From the NCBI RefSeq assembly GCF_001294335.1, contig NZ_LGKG01000035.1, forward strand, positions 1 to 64,000: a stretch of 64,000 nucleotides of DNA, read 5' to 3'. The notes beneath the pieces are model-generated. The model did not search any database and was not told the origin of the DNA. It saw only the letters and a list, made by a program, of their open reading frames with translations. The translations under genes were made by a program, and so were the position numbers. Below are positions 25,133 through 38,472 of this stretch, in pieces (the first letter of the stretch is position 1; every line of letters starts with the position of its first letter). This stretch comes from Streptomyces chattanoogensis. GTDB taxonomy: Bacteria; Actinomycetota; Actinomycetes; Streptomycetales; Streptomycetaceae.

Positions 25133-25777
25133 ATGCCGTCGCATCTCGTCAAACGGTCCGTCGAAGCAATCCTGTCCGTGCTGCTGAGCGCCCTCGTCCT
25201 GACCGGCCAGGACGTCGCGGCGGCCGCCCCGCCAACAGCACCGGAGGGCACGGACTGGGAGCGGATCGCCGAGTGCGAGAGCAGCGGCCGCTGGCACATC
25301 AACACCGGCAACGGCTACCACGGCGGCCTCCAGATCGACCCCTCGACATGGCAGGCCTACGGCGGCCGGCGTTATGCGCCCCGCGCCGACCTCGCTTCCC
25401 GCTGGCAGCAGATCGCGGTCGGGGAGCGCATCGTCGGGGACCGCGGCCTGGCGCCGTGGCCGAACTGCGGGCACTTCGGCCTGCCCGGTTCCGACGCCGA
25501 CGCCGACAGCGGCGAAGCAGTCACCTCTCACCGGCACCCGTCGGCGACCCACCACTCACGCCAGACGTACGGGCACCGCGCCACCCACCCGCGCACCCAC
25601 AAGGCCACCGGCACCGGCCGCAGCTACGTCGTGCAGCGGGGCGACTGTCTCTCGGTCATCGCCGACCATCAGCACACTCCCGGCGGCGCCCAGGCCCTGT
25701 ACGACCTGAACAAGCAGACGCTCAAGGAGGGCCCGGACCACATCTACCCGGGCCAGCAGCTGCGGCTGCACCGGTGA
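25133..25777 (+). CDS. Secreted transglycosylase-like protein, Rpf domain + LysM
   Basis: A 214-residue exported muralytic protein. Signal peptide at 1-32, with cleavage likely after AAAA. A resuscitation-promoting-factor domain at about 39-113 carries TDWERIAECESSGRWHINTGNGYHGGLQIDPSTW; Glu49 after Cys48 is the catalytic position, and NCG closes the disulfide. A His/Thr-rich linker leads to a LysM domain (about 161-214, SYVVQRGDCLSVIA...IYPGQQLRLHR) that binds peptidoglycan. It is expected to cleave glycan strands during growth or spore germination. The ATG has GGAGGAG upstream. It lies between DUF5324 and tRNA-Ala and is transcribed alone. Confidence 0.92.
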   Translation: MPSHLVKRSVEAILSVLLSALVLTGQDVAAAAPPTAPEGTDWERIAECESSGRWHINTGNGYHGGLQIDPSTWQAYGGRRYAPRADLASRWQQIAVGERIVGDRGLAPWPNCGHFGLPGSDADADSGEAVTSHRHPSATHHSRQTYGHRATHPRTHKATGTGRSYVVQRGDCLSVIADHQHTPGGAQALYDLNKQTLKEGPDHIYPGQQLRLHR

Positions 25778-25823
25778 GCGGAAGCGGCAGCCCGCCTCCC
25801 CGACCGCGTCCTGCGCACCAAAA

Positions 25824-25861
25824 ATGCCCCCTGACCTGCGGTGTCACAGATCAGAAGGCAT
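25824..25861 (-). terminator. Terminator of tRNA-Ala
   Basis: An ATGCC...GGCAT-based stem with an extended CTGA/TCAG inner part, followed on the minus strand by TTTTGG. It begins 5 bp beyond the tRNA 3' end. Confidence 0.7.
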
Positions 25862-25865
25862 GTGA

Positions 25866-25941
25866 TGGTGGAGCCTAGGAGAGTCGAACTCCTGACATCT
25901 GCCATGCAAAGACAGCGCTCTACCAACTGAGCTAAGGCCCC
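25866..25941 (-). tRNA. tRNA-Ala (anticodon TGC)
   Basis: The minus strand reads GGGGCCT...AGGCTCC with ACCA encoded at the 3' end (76 nt). The D arm is TAGCTCAGTTGGTAGAGC, the anticodon loop TTTGCAT gives TGC, and the T arm is AGGAGTTCGACTCTCCT. Standard Ala tRNA, although position 3-70 should be checked for the G-U identity pair (G3-U70 fits GGGGCC/GGCUCC). Confidence 0.96.
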
Positions 25942-25952
25942 TTCGCGGACCA

Positions 25953-25967
25953 GGGTACCTGGTACCC
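25953..25967. promoter_or_regulatory. GGGTACC-T-GGTACCC palindrome upstream of the HTH gene
   Basis: A perfect 7-bp-arm palindrome about 103 bp upstream of the HTH gene and 12 bp from tRNA-Ala. It may be an operator of the adjacent HTH protein or an element of the tRNA promoter. No independent support. Confidence 0.4.
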
Positions 25968-26070
25968 GGCCCCTTTCCCGACCGGGTATCGCCGCACCCC
26001 GCCACTCTCCGTAGGATGCTTCGCGAGATTCGCGGCAGCGAAGCGCCATCGGGGAGACAGGGGAGACGGC

Positions 26071-26619
26071 ATGGACGCAGCACAGCAGGAAGCCACCGCG
26101 CGGGCCCGGGAGCTGCAGCGCAGTTGGTACGGGGAGCCTCTGGGTGCGCTGTTCCGCCGTCTTATCGAGGATCTCGGGCTGAACCAGGCCCGGCTCGCCG
26201 CCGTACTCGGCCTGTCCGCCCCGATGCTGTCACAGCTGATGAGCGGGCAGCGCGCGAAGATAGGCAACCCGGCCGTGGTGCAGCGTGTCCAGGCGCTGCA
26301 GGAACTGTCCGGGCAGGTCGCGGACGGCAGCGTCAGCGCGGCCGAGGCCACCGACCGGATGGAAGAGATCAAGAAGACGGCCGGCGGTTCGGTGCTGAAC
26401 AACACCACGCAGCAGACGTCGTCGACCGGGGCCACCACCGTACGCCGCGTGGTGCGCGAGATTCAGTCGCTGCTGCGCTCGGTCTCCGACGCCGGCGACA
26501 TCATCGATGCGGCGAACACCCTCGCCTCCACTCACCCCGAACTGGCAGAGTTCCTCCGGGTCTACGGTGCCGGCCGCACCGCGGACGCGGTCGCGCACTA
26601 CGAGGCGCACCAGAGCTAG
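26071..26619 (+). CDS. Helix-turn-helix DNA-binding protein
   Basis: A 182-residue regulator. The XRE-like helix-turn-helix is at about 23-62 (LGALFRRLIEDLGLNQARLAAVLGLSAPMLSQLMSGQRAKIGNP). Then comes a helical segment (VQRVQALQELSGQVADGSVSAAEATDRMEEIKK), a Thr/Ser-rich linker, and a C-terminal helical domain with REIQSLLRSVSDAGDIIDAANTLASTHPELAEFLRVYGAGRTADAV. The family is typical of Streptomyces at this location. It is 33 bp upstream of a Ser/Thr kinase and most likely co-transcribed; the Thr-rich linker could be a phosphorylation site for it, which is inference. Confidence 0.85.
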   Translation: MDAAQQEATARARELQRSWYGEPLGALFRRLIEDLGLNQARLAAVLGLSAPMLSQLMSGQRAKIGNPAVVQRVQALQELSGQVADGSVSAAEATDRMEEIKKTAGGSVLNNTTQQTSSTGATTVRRVVREIQSLLRSVSDAGDIIDAANTLASTHPELAEFLRVYGAGRTADAVAHYEAHQS

Positions 26620-26652
26620 CCACAGCGGAGCGCGGGAGCGGAACGGGGCGTC

Positions 26653-28038
26653 ATGGGTGAGATCTTCGCCGGTCGGTACGAGCTCGTCGACCCGATCGGA
26701 CGAGGCGGCGTAGGCGCCGTCTGGCGCGCCTGGGACCACCGTCGGCGCCGCTATGTCGCGGCCAAGGTGCTGCAGCAGAGCGATGCCCACACCCTGCTGC
26801 GCTTCGTCCGCGAGCAGGCACTGCGGATCGACCATCCGCATGTGCTGGCCCCGGCGAGCTGGGCGGCGGACGACGACAAGGTGCTGTTCACCATGGATCT
26901 GGTGAGCGGCGGCTCGTTGGCGCATCTGATCGGCGACTACGGACCGCTGCCGCCGCGCTTCGTCTGCACGCTGCTGGACCAGCTGCTGGCCGGGCTGACC
27001 GCGGTGCATGCGGAGAGCGTGGTGCACCGCGACATCAAACCGGCGAACATCCTGCTGGAGGCCACCGGCACCGGCCGTCCCCATCTGCGTCTGTCGGACT
27101 TCGGCATCGCGATGCGCAAGGGCGAGCCACGGCTGACGGAGACCAACTACGTGGTCGGGACGCCCGGTTATTTCGCGCCCGAGCAGATGCTGGGCGCCGA
27201 GCCGGACTTCCCCGCGGACCTGTTCGCGGTCGGTCTGGTGGCGCTGTATCTGATCACCGGTACCAAGCCGGACTCCGAGGCGCTGGTCCGGCATTTCGCC
27301 GAGCGCGGCGTCCCCAACGCTCCCGAGGGTGTGCCGGAACCGCTGTGGCAGGTGCTGGCCGGTCTGGTGCACCCGGATCCGGAATCGCGGTTCAAGACGG
27401 CCACGGGGGCGCGCAAGGCGGTTCTTTCGGCGGCCGAGCTGCTGCCGGACGCGACCATCGAGGAAGAGGTCGTCGAGGTCTTCGACCACATCGGGCCGTT
27501 GCCCAGTGGGTTCGGGCCGACCGGGCCGCTGACCTCCTCCCAGGAAACCCCGGGGGATGCGACCGCCGGAGCGGGTTCCCTTTCGGACACCGGCAGCTTC
27601 CAGCTCGCGCCGCCGGTTTCACGTGAAACATCGCTCCCGCAGCAGCCGAGCACCCCGCCGACGCCGACACCCCTGCCGAGCAGCCCGCCCGGCGCTACGC
27701 CTCCGGGCCAGGGCATGCCCCCCGCGCCTCCCACACCACCGCCGGTCCCGAAGCCTTCGTACGAGCCGACGGCGGCCGTCCGGCCGGAGGTCTCGGCGAC
27801 CCGCCCCTACACGGCGGGTCCGTATCCGGTGCCCGGTCAGCCGCCGGCGGGTCAGGCGCTGGCCGGCCGGCAGGCCGCTGCGGCTCAGGCGACGCCTCCC
27901 GCGGGCAGCCCGATCGGCGTGCGGCCCGCTCCCGCCCCGGAACGGCGGCCGGGACCGCCCGCGAAGGTGGCGGTCCCGGTACTGATCGTCGCGCTGCTGT
28001 GCATCGCGGTGGGTGTCTGGGCGCTGTTGGTCTCCTGA
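26653..28038 (+). CDS. Ser/Thr protein kinase with tail-anchor helix
   Basis: A 461-residue Hanks-type kinase. The kinase domain (about 6-265) is intact: GRGGVGAVW, Lys38, HRDIKPANI with Asp127, DFG at 149-151, GTPGYFAPEQ. The linker (about 280-435) is Pro/Ala-rich and disordered. A C-terminal hydrophobic helix (about 438-459, KVAVPVLIVALLCIAVGVWAL) ends the protein with almost nothing outside, so there is no extracellular sensor. A perfect parS site at 27616-27629 lies in the linker and encodes VSRET. It follows the HTH gene and converges on the VWA/paralog pair, candidate partners. Confidence 0.93.
   Translation: MGEIFAGRYELVDPIGRGGVGAVWRAWDHRRRRYVAAKVLQQSDAHTLLRFVREQALRIDHPHVLAPASWAADDDKVLFTMDLVSGGSLAHLIGDYGPLPPRFVCTLLDQLLAGLTAVHAESVVHRDIKPANILLEATGTGRPHLRLSDFGIAMRKGEPRLTETNYVVGTPGYFAPEQMLGAEPDFPADLFAVGLVALYLITGTKPDSEALVRHFAERGVPNAPEGVPEPLWQVLAGLVHPDPESRFKTATGARKAVLSAAELLPDATIEEEVVEVFDHIGPLPSGFGPTGPLTSSQETPGDATAGAGSLSDTGSFQLAPPVSRETSLPQQPSTPPTPTPLPSSPPGATPPGQGMPPAPPTPPPVPKPSYEPTAAVRPEVSATRPYTAGPYPVPGQPPAGQALAGRQAAAAQATPPAGSPIGVRPAPAPERRPGPPAKVAVPVLIVALLCIAVGVWALLVS
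27616..27629. other. parS: parS site inside the kinase gene
   Basis: A perfect GTTTCACGTGAAAC, read as VSRET in the disordered linker of the Ser/Thr kinase; about 15 kb from oriC. Confidence 0.93.
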
Positions 28039-28068
28039 CGGTGTGCCAGGGCATCGTGCCGCGGGCTT

Positions 28069-29478
28069 CTACCAGCCCCGGGGAGACCTGGCCTGCTGGG
28101 TCGAGTCGCCCTGTTGGGCCTCCAGAGGCTGTGGTGGCTGCTGGGCCTGCCCGGGGAGTGTTCCGGCCGTCCCAGGCGTCCCCGGTACTGCAGGCGCGCC
28201 TGCGGCCCTGCGCCGGGCCACGAGCGTCCAGGCACCCAGTCCCGTCAGCAGCACCACGCCCGTTCCGATCCCGGCGTAGGCCACCGTCCGCAGGGTGCCG
28301 CTGCTTTCCGCCTCCTGCGGGGTCCGGCCGGTCCTGGCCGCCTCCCGGTCCTGGTCCGTGACGGTGAACTTGGGGACGGGCGCGGTGTACGCCGGTCCGG
28401 GCTTCGCGCTGCCTCTTACGTCCACCCGCAGGGTGAGGTCGGCGCCTTGGGGGAAGTACTGCCTGGCAGCGGAGTTCAGGGTCACTTCCAGGTAGTACCA
28501 GCCGGCGAACCGCATCGCCTTGGCCATTTCCGTGGTGCGGAAGCGGTTGGCGTACTCGACCGGGTCGGTGTACTTCTCTGCGGACGCCCCCTTGCCGTAG
28601 TACGAGACGAAGTTGTCCTCGACGACGGCACCGCGCGCGGGGTTGAAGATGTTCAGCCCGAGCGCGTGGGAAACCATTGAACTGCTGCTGGACGAGGGCG
28701 CGTTCGGCAGCTCCGCACTGAGGTTGAGCCGTTGCCCCCAGTCGACGGGCACCTTGTAGAAGCGGGTCTCACCGGGCCTGATCCTGTCGTTCCAGACTCC
28801 GGTCCCGATCGCACCCGCGTCGTTGAAGCCGGTACCGCCGTGGGCCCTGCGTTTGTCCGTGGCGCTGGGCGGCGCGGGGGTCACGGTGCTCGAGCTGTCC
28901 TCGGGGGGCGGGCTGGGGGTACTGCCCTTGACCGGGGGCTCCTTGATGTACCCGAGTTCGATCGGCCAGTCACCGGTCCCGGAGGTGGCCGATCCCTCGC
29001 GGGTGACCACGACGTAGTACGGCCCGGCCTTCTGGCACTCCGTCCTGCCGCCGCCGATCTCGCGGCTGGCGTAGTCACCGATGGGATAGGCCGTCCCCTC
29101 GGCATGGAAGTACTGCGAACTCTCCGAACCGCAGGTGATTCCCTCGCGGTCCTGGACCTTGACGGTGAGCTTGTCCTTGATGTTCTCGACCTTGCTGCCG
29201 GGCTTGGGTGCGGCGACCGCCGAGAAGTAGCCGCTGTTCTCGGCGTCCAGCGGGACGGCGTAGATCTTCGTCTCCCCGCGCCCGATGACGTCGGTGTGCA
29301 GTCCCGGCTCGAGCTCTGGTGCGTGCGCGGTGTCGGCGGTGCCGCTGATCCTGGGCGCCGCCGTCTTGTAGCTGGGGACATCCTCGGCGGAGGCCACCCC
29401 CACAGTCCCCGGCATGACCGTCACCATGGCGAGCGCCGCCAGCACGGCGAGCCCTGCGTTCGTGCCGCGCCCCGTCAC
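28069..29478 (-). CDS. Exported membrane-anchored protein, paralog of the VWA protein's C-terminal part
   Basis: A 469-residue protein with a signal peptide (to about residue 31, GVASAED), a long extracellular region and a C-terminal transmembrane helix (about 413-435) followed by a basic, Pro/Gln-rich cytoplasmic tail. FNDAGAIGTGVWNDRIRPGETRFYKVPVDWGQRLNLSAEL matches the VWA protein's FNDARTLTQGVWRDKVLPSQTLWYKVPVGWGQQLRYDLEF, so the two arose by duplication. The GTG at 29478 overlaps the VWA stop (GTGA), indicating translational coupling; GTG at 29481 is possible. Function unknown; a surface partner of the VWA protein is likely. Confidence 0.78.
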   Translation of the reverse strand: MTGRGTNAGLAVLAALAMVTVMPGTVGVASAEDVPSYKTAAPRISGTADTAHAPELEPGLHTDVIGRGETKIYAVPLDAENSGYFSAVAAPKPGSKVENIKDKLTVKVQDREGITCGSESSQYFHAEGTAYPIGDYASREIGGGRTECQKAGPYYVVVTREGSATSGTGDWPIELGYIKEPPVKGSTPSPPPEDSSSTVTPAPPSATDKRRAHGGTGFNDAGAIGTGVWNDRIRPGETRFYKVPVDWGQRLNLSAELPNAPSSSSSSMVSHALGLNIFNPARGAVVEDNFVSYYGKGASAEKYTDPVEYANRFRTTEMAKAMRFAGWYYLEVTLNSAARQYFPQGADLTLRVDVRGSAKPGPAYTAPVPKFTVTDQDREAARTGRTPQEAESSGTLRTVAYAGIGTGVVLLTGLGAWTLVARRRAAGAPAVPGTPGTAGTLPGQAQQPPQPLEAQQGDSTQQARSPRGW

Positions 29479-31409
29479 CACGACCCACCCCTCATCGCAT
29501 CCGAACCGCCGCCACTGCTCTGCGCCTTCTTACGGGCCCGCAGAAAGGCGACCGCGAGCCCGCCCAGCAGCAGTACGCCGGTGCCGCCGGAGACGGCCGC
29601 GACCACCGGGCCGGCCGCCCATCCTCCAGTGCCCTCCTGCCGGCCGTCAGCGGGGGATCCGGAGGCGCCGTCGGCCTCGCTCCTGACGACGGCGGCACCT
29701 GCCTGCGGACCGGCCTTCGCCTTGCCCAGTACGGCGACCCGCAGCACCACACCGATCTGCGGGTTCTGCGCGATCTCGGAGGCTTTGGCGCCCAGCGTCA
29801 CGGCAATGTAGAAGTTGCCTTTGTCGTGTACGGGCGCGACATTGATGCCGCTCTCATAGCGGTTGCTCCAGGCCACGGGGACCGTTCCCATGCTGAGCGA
29901 TGCGGGCCGTCCGTTGTAGGACACATGCGGGCTGAACTCCCCTGTGCCCCAGCCGACCGGCACCCGCGCGGGAGTGTAGACCTCGGTGCCGCCGTAGGAG
30001 ATGGACGCGCTGTGGCCGTCCTTGAGCGTGGGTTCGTTGGCGAATTCCAGGTCGTAGCGCAGCTGCTGGCCCCAGCCGACCGGCACCTTGTACCAAAGGG
30101 TCTGTGAGGGCAGGACCTTGTCCCGCCAGACGCCCTGGGTCAGGGTGCGCGCGTCGTTGAAGCTGGTGCCGCCGGTGATGTCCTTCGGGGTGCCGGTGGG
30201 CAGTGGGGCGTTCTTGCCGCCCGCGCCGTACTCCGGCTCCGACTGAGCCGGCATGACGCCTTTCTTCAGCGGATGTTCCACGTGAAACATCACCTCCATC
30301 GGCCACCGCGCAGCATCCGAATCCTTGGCCGCCTTGCGTTCGACGACGAACCAGTATTGGCCCGACTTGTCGCAGCCACCGGTGCCGTCTTCCGAGGGGA
30401 TACGGCTGATGCCGGACGTGAGCGGCGTGCCGCCTTCGTGCTGTCCGAACTGTGAAGTGGCGGAGGTGCAGGTGCTGTCGATGCCGTAGGCGATCTCGGT
30501 GTGCAGGGAGTCGAGAAGACCGACCGCCGCGCCGGGCTGCGGCACCACGGTCGCCGAGAAGTCTGCCGTCGAGGCCTCATCCAGAGCGACGGCGTAAAAG
30601 CGCTTCTCGTTGGGCCCGATGCTGTCCAGGTACTGGCCCGGAGCGATGCCGGGCGCATTCGATTTGGTGGGCGTTCCCCGGACCTTGCTGCCTTGGAAAC
30701 GGTAGCCGTCCGCGGAGAGTTGGCCCGCCCGCTGGAGCTGGCGGGCGAGCGCCTCGGCGTCGGGGGCGTCGTAGTAACGGCCGTTGCCGGACTTGGCGAT
30801 GCACTCCAGCTGCTGGCGGGCTCTGCCGGCGACCTGGAAGCCGATGGTGTCGACGTGCAGATCGACGTTGGCCTTGGCGAGTTGGGCTGCGACCTTGCAG
30901 GGCGGCGGAGCCTGGCAGTTGTCCTCGCCGTCGGAGATCAGCAGGATCGTGCGCTTGCCGATCGATCCGGCGGAGGGCTTGGGCAGATCCCGGGCGGCCT
31001 TTTCGAGGGACAGCCCGATGGGGGTGTCACCCTTGGGCCGCACTCGCGCGACGGCCCGTTTGAGGCCCGCCCGGTCGAGCGGGGACACGGGCTGGGCGAG
31101 CCGGGTGTCGTCGCAGCCCCTGGGCTTGTCGGCGCCGTAGAGCCGCAGTCCGGTCGGGTAGCCGGCGGGCAGCGCATCGACGACCGTGCCGACGGCCTTA
31201 CCCGCGGCGGCGATCCGGGTGAGGCCGGAGCCGTCCTTCTCTGCCATGGAGCCGGAGGAGTCGAGCACCATCACCATGCCGGTGCCCTCGGTGGTCGGTG
31301 CGGCCGGTGCGTTCGCCGCGGCCGGAGTCGTCTGCAGCGGCGCGGCGGCGAGCGTCAGCAGCAGACCGCCGAGCAACGCCACGACCCCCCTGCGGTGTCG
31401 TCGTGCCAT
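29475..31409 (-). CDS. VWA domain-containing exported membrane protein
   Basis: A 644-residue surface protein. Signal peptide at 1-33. The von Willebrand A domain (about 43-235) has the MIDAS motif DSSGS (Asp50-Ser54), with the further metal residues in DTPIG and LISDGEDN, so metal-dependent ligand binding should be intact. An extracellular region homologous to the downstream protein follows, then a C-terminal membrane helix (about 604-628) and a short tail. A one-mismatch parS (30275-30288) encodes FHVEH. The gene is coupled to its paralog downstream and convergent with the kinase. Such VWA proteins often mediate complex assembly; the role here is unknown. Confidence 0.85.
   Translation of the reverse strand: MARRHRRGVVALLGGLLLTLAAAPLQTTPAAANAPAAPTTEGTGMVMVLDSSGSMAEKDGSGLTRIAAAGKAVGTVVDALPAGYPTGLRLYGADKPRGCDDTRLAQPVSPLDRAGLKRAVARVRPKGDTPIGLSLEKAARDLPKPSAGSIGKRTILLISDGEDNCQAPPPCKVAAQLAKANVDLHVDTIGFQVAGRARQQLECIAKSGNGRYYDAPDAEALARQLQRAGQLSADGYRFQGSKVRGTPTKSNAPGIAPGQYLDSIGPNEKRFYAVALDEASTADFSATVVPQPGAAVGLLDSLHTEIAYGIDSTCTSATSQFGQHEGGTPLTSGISRIPSEDGTGGCDKSGQYWFVVERKAAKDSDAARWPMEVMFHVEHPLKKGVMPAQSEPEYGAGGKNAPLPTGTPKDITGGTSFNDARTLTQGVWRDKVLPSQTLWYKVPVGWGQQLRYDLEFANEPTLKDGHSASISYGGTEVYTPARVPVGWGTGEFSPHVSYNGRPASLSMGTVPVAWSNRYESGINVAPVHDKGNFYIAVTLGAKASEIAQNPQIGVVLRVAVLGKAKAGPQAGAAVVRSEADGASGSPADGRQEGTGGWAAGPVVAAVSGGTGVLLLGGLAVAFLRARKKAQSSGGGSDAMRGGSW
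30275..30288. other. Degenerate parS in the VWA gene
   Basis: GTTCCACGTGAAAC differs from parS at one position (T to C). It is read on the minus strand as FHVE rather than VSRET. ParB binding is probably reduced. Confidence 0.5.
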
Positions 31410-31575
31410 GTCCCTCGTCCCCCTCGCGTACCGCGTGTCTCTTCCCGCACATCAACGCACATCGAGATACCACGCACATCACCTTTGCTGCTGCAACTTA
31501 GTAATGTGCTATCGCAAACTCAAGGGAGTGGATGTCACGGCCCCGCAACAGCACAGACCGGCCAGGACGCACGAA

Positions 31576-31602
31576 ACCCCGGCCGCCCAAGGCAACCGGG
31601 GT
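31576..31602 (-). terminator. Possible terminator after DLW-39
   Basis: ACCCCGG/CCGGGGT 7-bp stem with a 13-base loop, 28 bp beyond the DLW-39 stop on the minus strand. No clear T run, so only moderately supported. Confidence 0.45.
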
Positions 31603-31629
31603 CCGTACAAACTGCTGTGCGTTGTGGTC

Positions 31630-31764
31630 TCACACACCCGAACCTGCGGGCACGGAGTCGGTCGCCTCCGTCCACAGATCCTGCTCGGCGCGATCCGCCT
31701 GGATCTGGCGGTACACGAGGAGCCCGCCGATGGCGGCCAGTGCGACCAGGAGAAGCTTCTTCAC
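31630..31764 (-). CDS. DLW-39 family small protein (44 aa)
   Basis: Translates to MKKLLLVALAAIGGLLVYRQ followed by IQADRAEQDLWTEATDSV and PAGSGV. The N-terminal transmembrane helix and the QDLW motif near residue 28-31 are the hallmark of the actinobacterial DLW-39 family, typically encoded near the gyrA/tRNA-Ile region. GTG start at 31764 with GAGG 8 bases upstream. Function unknown. Confidence 0.9.
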   Translation of the reverse strand: MKKLLLVALAAIGGLLVYRQIQADRAEQDLWTEATDSVPAGSGV

Positions 31765-31828
31765 CGCGCGACCTCGTCTTTCGTTGACGTAGGGGACCTA
31801 TGTCGGCCGATGATACACACCGACCGAT

Positions 31829-31838
31829 ACCGATCGGT
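31829..31838. promoter_or_regulatory. ACCGATCGGT palindrome upstream of DLW-39
   Basis: A perfect 10-bp palindrome within the near-symmetric GATACCGATCGGTTATC (31826-31842), with another CGACCGAT half to its left. It resembles TetR-family operators and lies 65 bp upstream of the DLW-39 start. No TetR gene is seen in the window. Confidence 0.45.
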
Positions 31839-31996
31839 TATCTATGCCGAGCTCAGCCGCAACCAGGTTCCTGACCTCACAGGAGGCTCAACTTCCGGTT
31901 CCCGTACGGCGAATCGGCCCGGCACCGTGGATACCGTCCGCCGCACACAACGCATCGGCCCGGCCGGAGAAATCTCCGGCCGGGCCGAGTGTGCAG

Positions 31997-32070
31997 TGCG
32001 GCTACCAGGACTTGAACCTGGGGCCTCTTCCTTATCAGGGAAGCGCTCTAACCGTCTGAGCTATAGCCGC
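31997..32070 (-). tRNA. tRNA-Ile (anticodon GAT)
   Basis: On the minus strand GCGGCTA (32064-32070) pairs with TAGCCGC (31998-32004). D arm TAGCTCAGACGGTTAGAGC, anticodon loop CTGATAA giving GAT, T arm with GGTTCAAGTCC. 74 nt, CCA not encoded. It lies downstream of gyrA-DUF3566, a common actinobacterial position. Confidence 0.96.
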
Positions 32071-32124
32071 GCGTTCGCTGCAACGAAAGATTAGCGCACT
32101 TCAGAGGCGTTCCCAAAATCGGTT

Positions 32125-32142
32125 CCGCAGGGCACCCTGCGG
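32125..32142 (-). terminator. Possible terminator of the gyrB-gyrA-DUF3566 unit
   Basis: An 8-bp GC stem with a 2-base loop, 18 bp beyond the DUF3566 stop, followed on the minus strand by ATTTTGGG. The tight loop will open by one or two pairs. Confidence 0.5.
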
Positions 32143-32159
32143 GCCTCCCATCAGGGGCG

Positions 32160-32816
32160 CTACTCGTCCTCGGCAAGGGTGAGCTCCACCCCGCCCACGA
32201 AGCCCGCCGACAGGTTGTAGATGAACGCACCCAGCGTCGCCAGAGCCGTCGCCAGCACCACGTCGATCACCGCGATGACCGACGTGAACAGCAGCACCCG
32301 CGGCAACGACAGGAACGACTGCAGATCGAATCCGCCACCGTCGCCCGAGCCGGTCGCCTCGCTGATCGTCGAGCCGACGGTGGAGAAGACGCCCATCGCG
32401 TTCATCACCATCCACAGCACCGAGACGGCCACCACCGTGCAGATGCCCAGCGCGATGGACAGCAGGAAGCTGACCTTCATCACCGACCAGGGATCGGCGC
32501 GCGCCACCCGCAGCCGGGCCTTACGGGTCCGCGGGACGGTGCCGGCGCCCGTACGGGGCTTGCGCACGGCCTGGCCCCCGCCCGTGCGGTACGCCTGCGG
32601 CGGCTGGTACGGCTGCCCCTGACCGCCCTGGGGCTGCGGCTGCGGCTGTGGCTGACGGGTATCGGTCACGGTTCCCCCCTGGTTGGAGCCCTCGTCTCGG
32701 GGGCCTTCGGACGCGGCAGAGCCACGGGCGCCGTCCTTTGTCACGGTCGCGGGTCCGGACGAGGAGTCCTTTCCGACTCCCGGTCCACCCGCTGCAGCGC
32801 CCGTGGCTCCACTCAC
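32160..32816 (-). CDS. DUF3566 domain-containing membrane protein
   Basis: A 218-residue protein. The N-terminal 95 residues are Gly/Pro/Gln-rich and disordered (QPQPQPQPQGGQGQP). The DUF3566 domain (about 98-218) begins RKARLRVARADPWSVMKVSFLLSIALGI and contains two transmembrane helices (about 112-137 and 172-200), with an acidic end ELTLAEDE. The family is almost always encoded directly downstream of gyrA in actinobacteria. It lies 15 bp after gyrA and is co-transcribed. In mycobacteria the equivalent gene product is implicated in cell growth; exact function unknown. Confidence 0.92.
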   Translation of the reverse strand: MSGATGAAAGGPGVGKDSSSGPATVTKDGARGSAASEGPRDEGSNQGGTVTDTRQPQPQPQPQGGQGQPYQPPQAYRTGGGQAVRKPRTGAGTVPRTRKARLRVARADPWSVMKVSFLLSIALGICTVVAVSVLWMVMNAMGVFSTVGSTISEATGSGDGGGFDLQSFLSLPRVLLFTSVIAVIDVVLATALATLGAFIYNLSAGFVGGVELTLAEDE

Positions 32817-32831
32817 GACCTACTCCTCGTG

Positions 32832-35456
<2,625 letters not shown>

Positions 35457-35506
35457 TGCTGTTCAAAGTCCTTTCGAGCTGCGGCTGTGGTGAGGGCCGA
35501 CAGGGC

Positions 35507-37938
<2,432 letters not shown>

Positions 37939-38472
37939 TCAGCCGTAGGTGTCGCCGGGGCCCGTGCTGCCGGGCGCCCGCAGTGGGCCGTACCGCCGCC
38001 CGGGGCCGCCGGGCCCCTGCACCTTGATCAGCTTCACGGTGCCCTGGCCGAGGTCCTGGTTGAGCCGCGCCACCAGCTGCGGCGCCAGCAGCCGCAGCTG
38101 CGTCGCCCACGCCGTCGAATCGCACTGCACCGTCAGCACCCGGGCGTCCTCGTCGTACCGCTGCGGCTCACAGTGCTGCGCCACCTCGGGCCCGACCAGC
38201 TGCGGCCAGCGGCCCATCACCCCGCCGACCGCCGCCGGGGTCTCCCAGCCGCGCTCCGTGATCAGCCGGTTGATCGCCGCTCCCAGGGGCAGCGGATCGC
38301 GGCCGTCCGCCCGCGCACCCGAGCGCAGCCCACCGCGCCGCGCCTGCTTCTTCTGCTGCGCGGCGGCGCCCCGGGCGCGTGCCTGCTCTTTGGCGGCCAC
38401 CAGCGCCTGCCGGGCCAGATCCACACCGGACAGCTCCGGAGGCTTGGGACGGTCGGGCTGTGCCTCGCTCAT
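37939..38472 (-). CDS. DUF721 (DciA-like) protein
   Basis: A 177-residue protein encoded next to recF, as in nearly all actinobacteria. The C-terminal DUF721 domain (about 65-160) includes [76 protein letters not shown], where the conserved W and H positions are typical. The N-terminus is basic and Ala/Arg-rich. DUF721 proteins of the DciA type load the replicative helicase DnaB in bacteria lacking DnaC; a replication role is likely here given the location. Its ATG overlaps the recF stop (ATGA). Confidence 0.9.
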   Translation of the reverse strand: MSEAQPDRPKPPELSGVDLARQALVAAKEQARARGAAAQQKKQARRGGLRSGARADGRDPLPLGAAINRLITERGWETPAAVGGVMGRWPQLVGPEVAQHCEPQRYDEDARVLTVQCDSTAWATQLRLLAPQLVARLNQDLGQGTVKLIKVQGPGGPGRRYGPLRAPGSTGPGDTYG

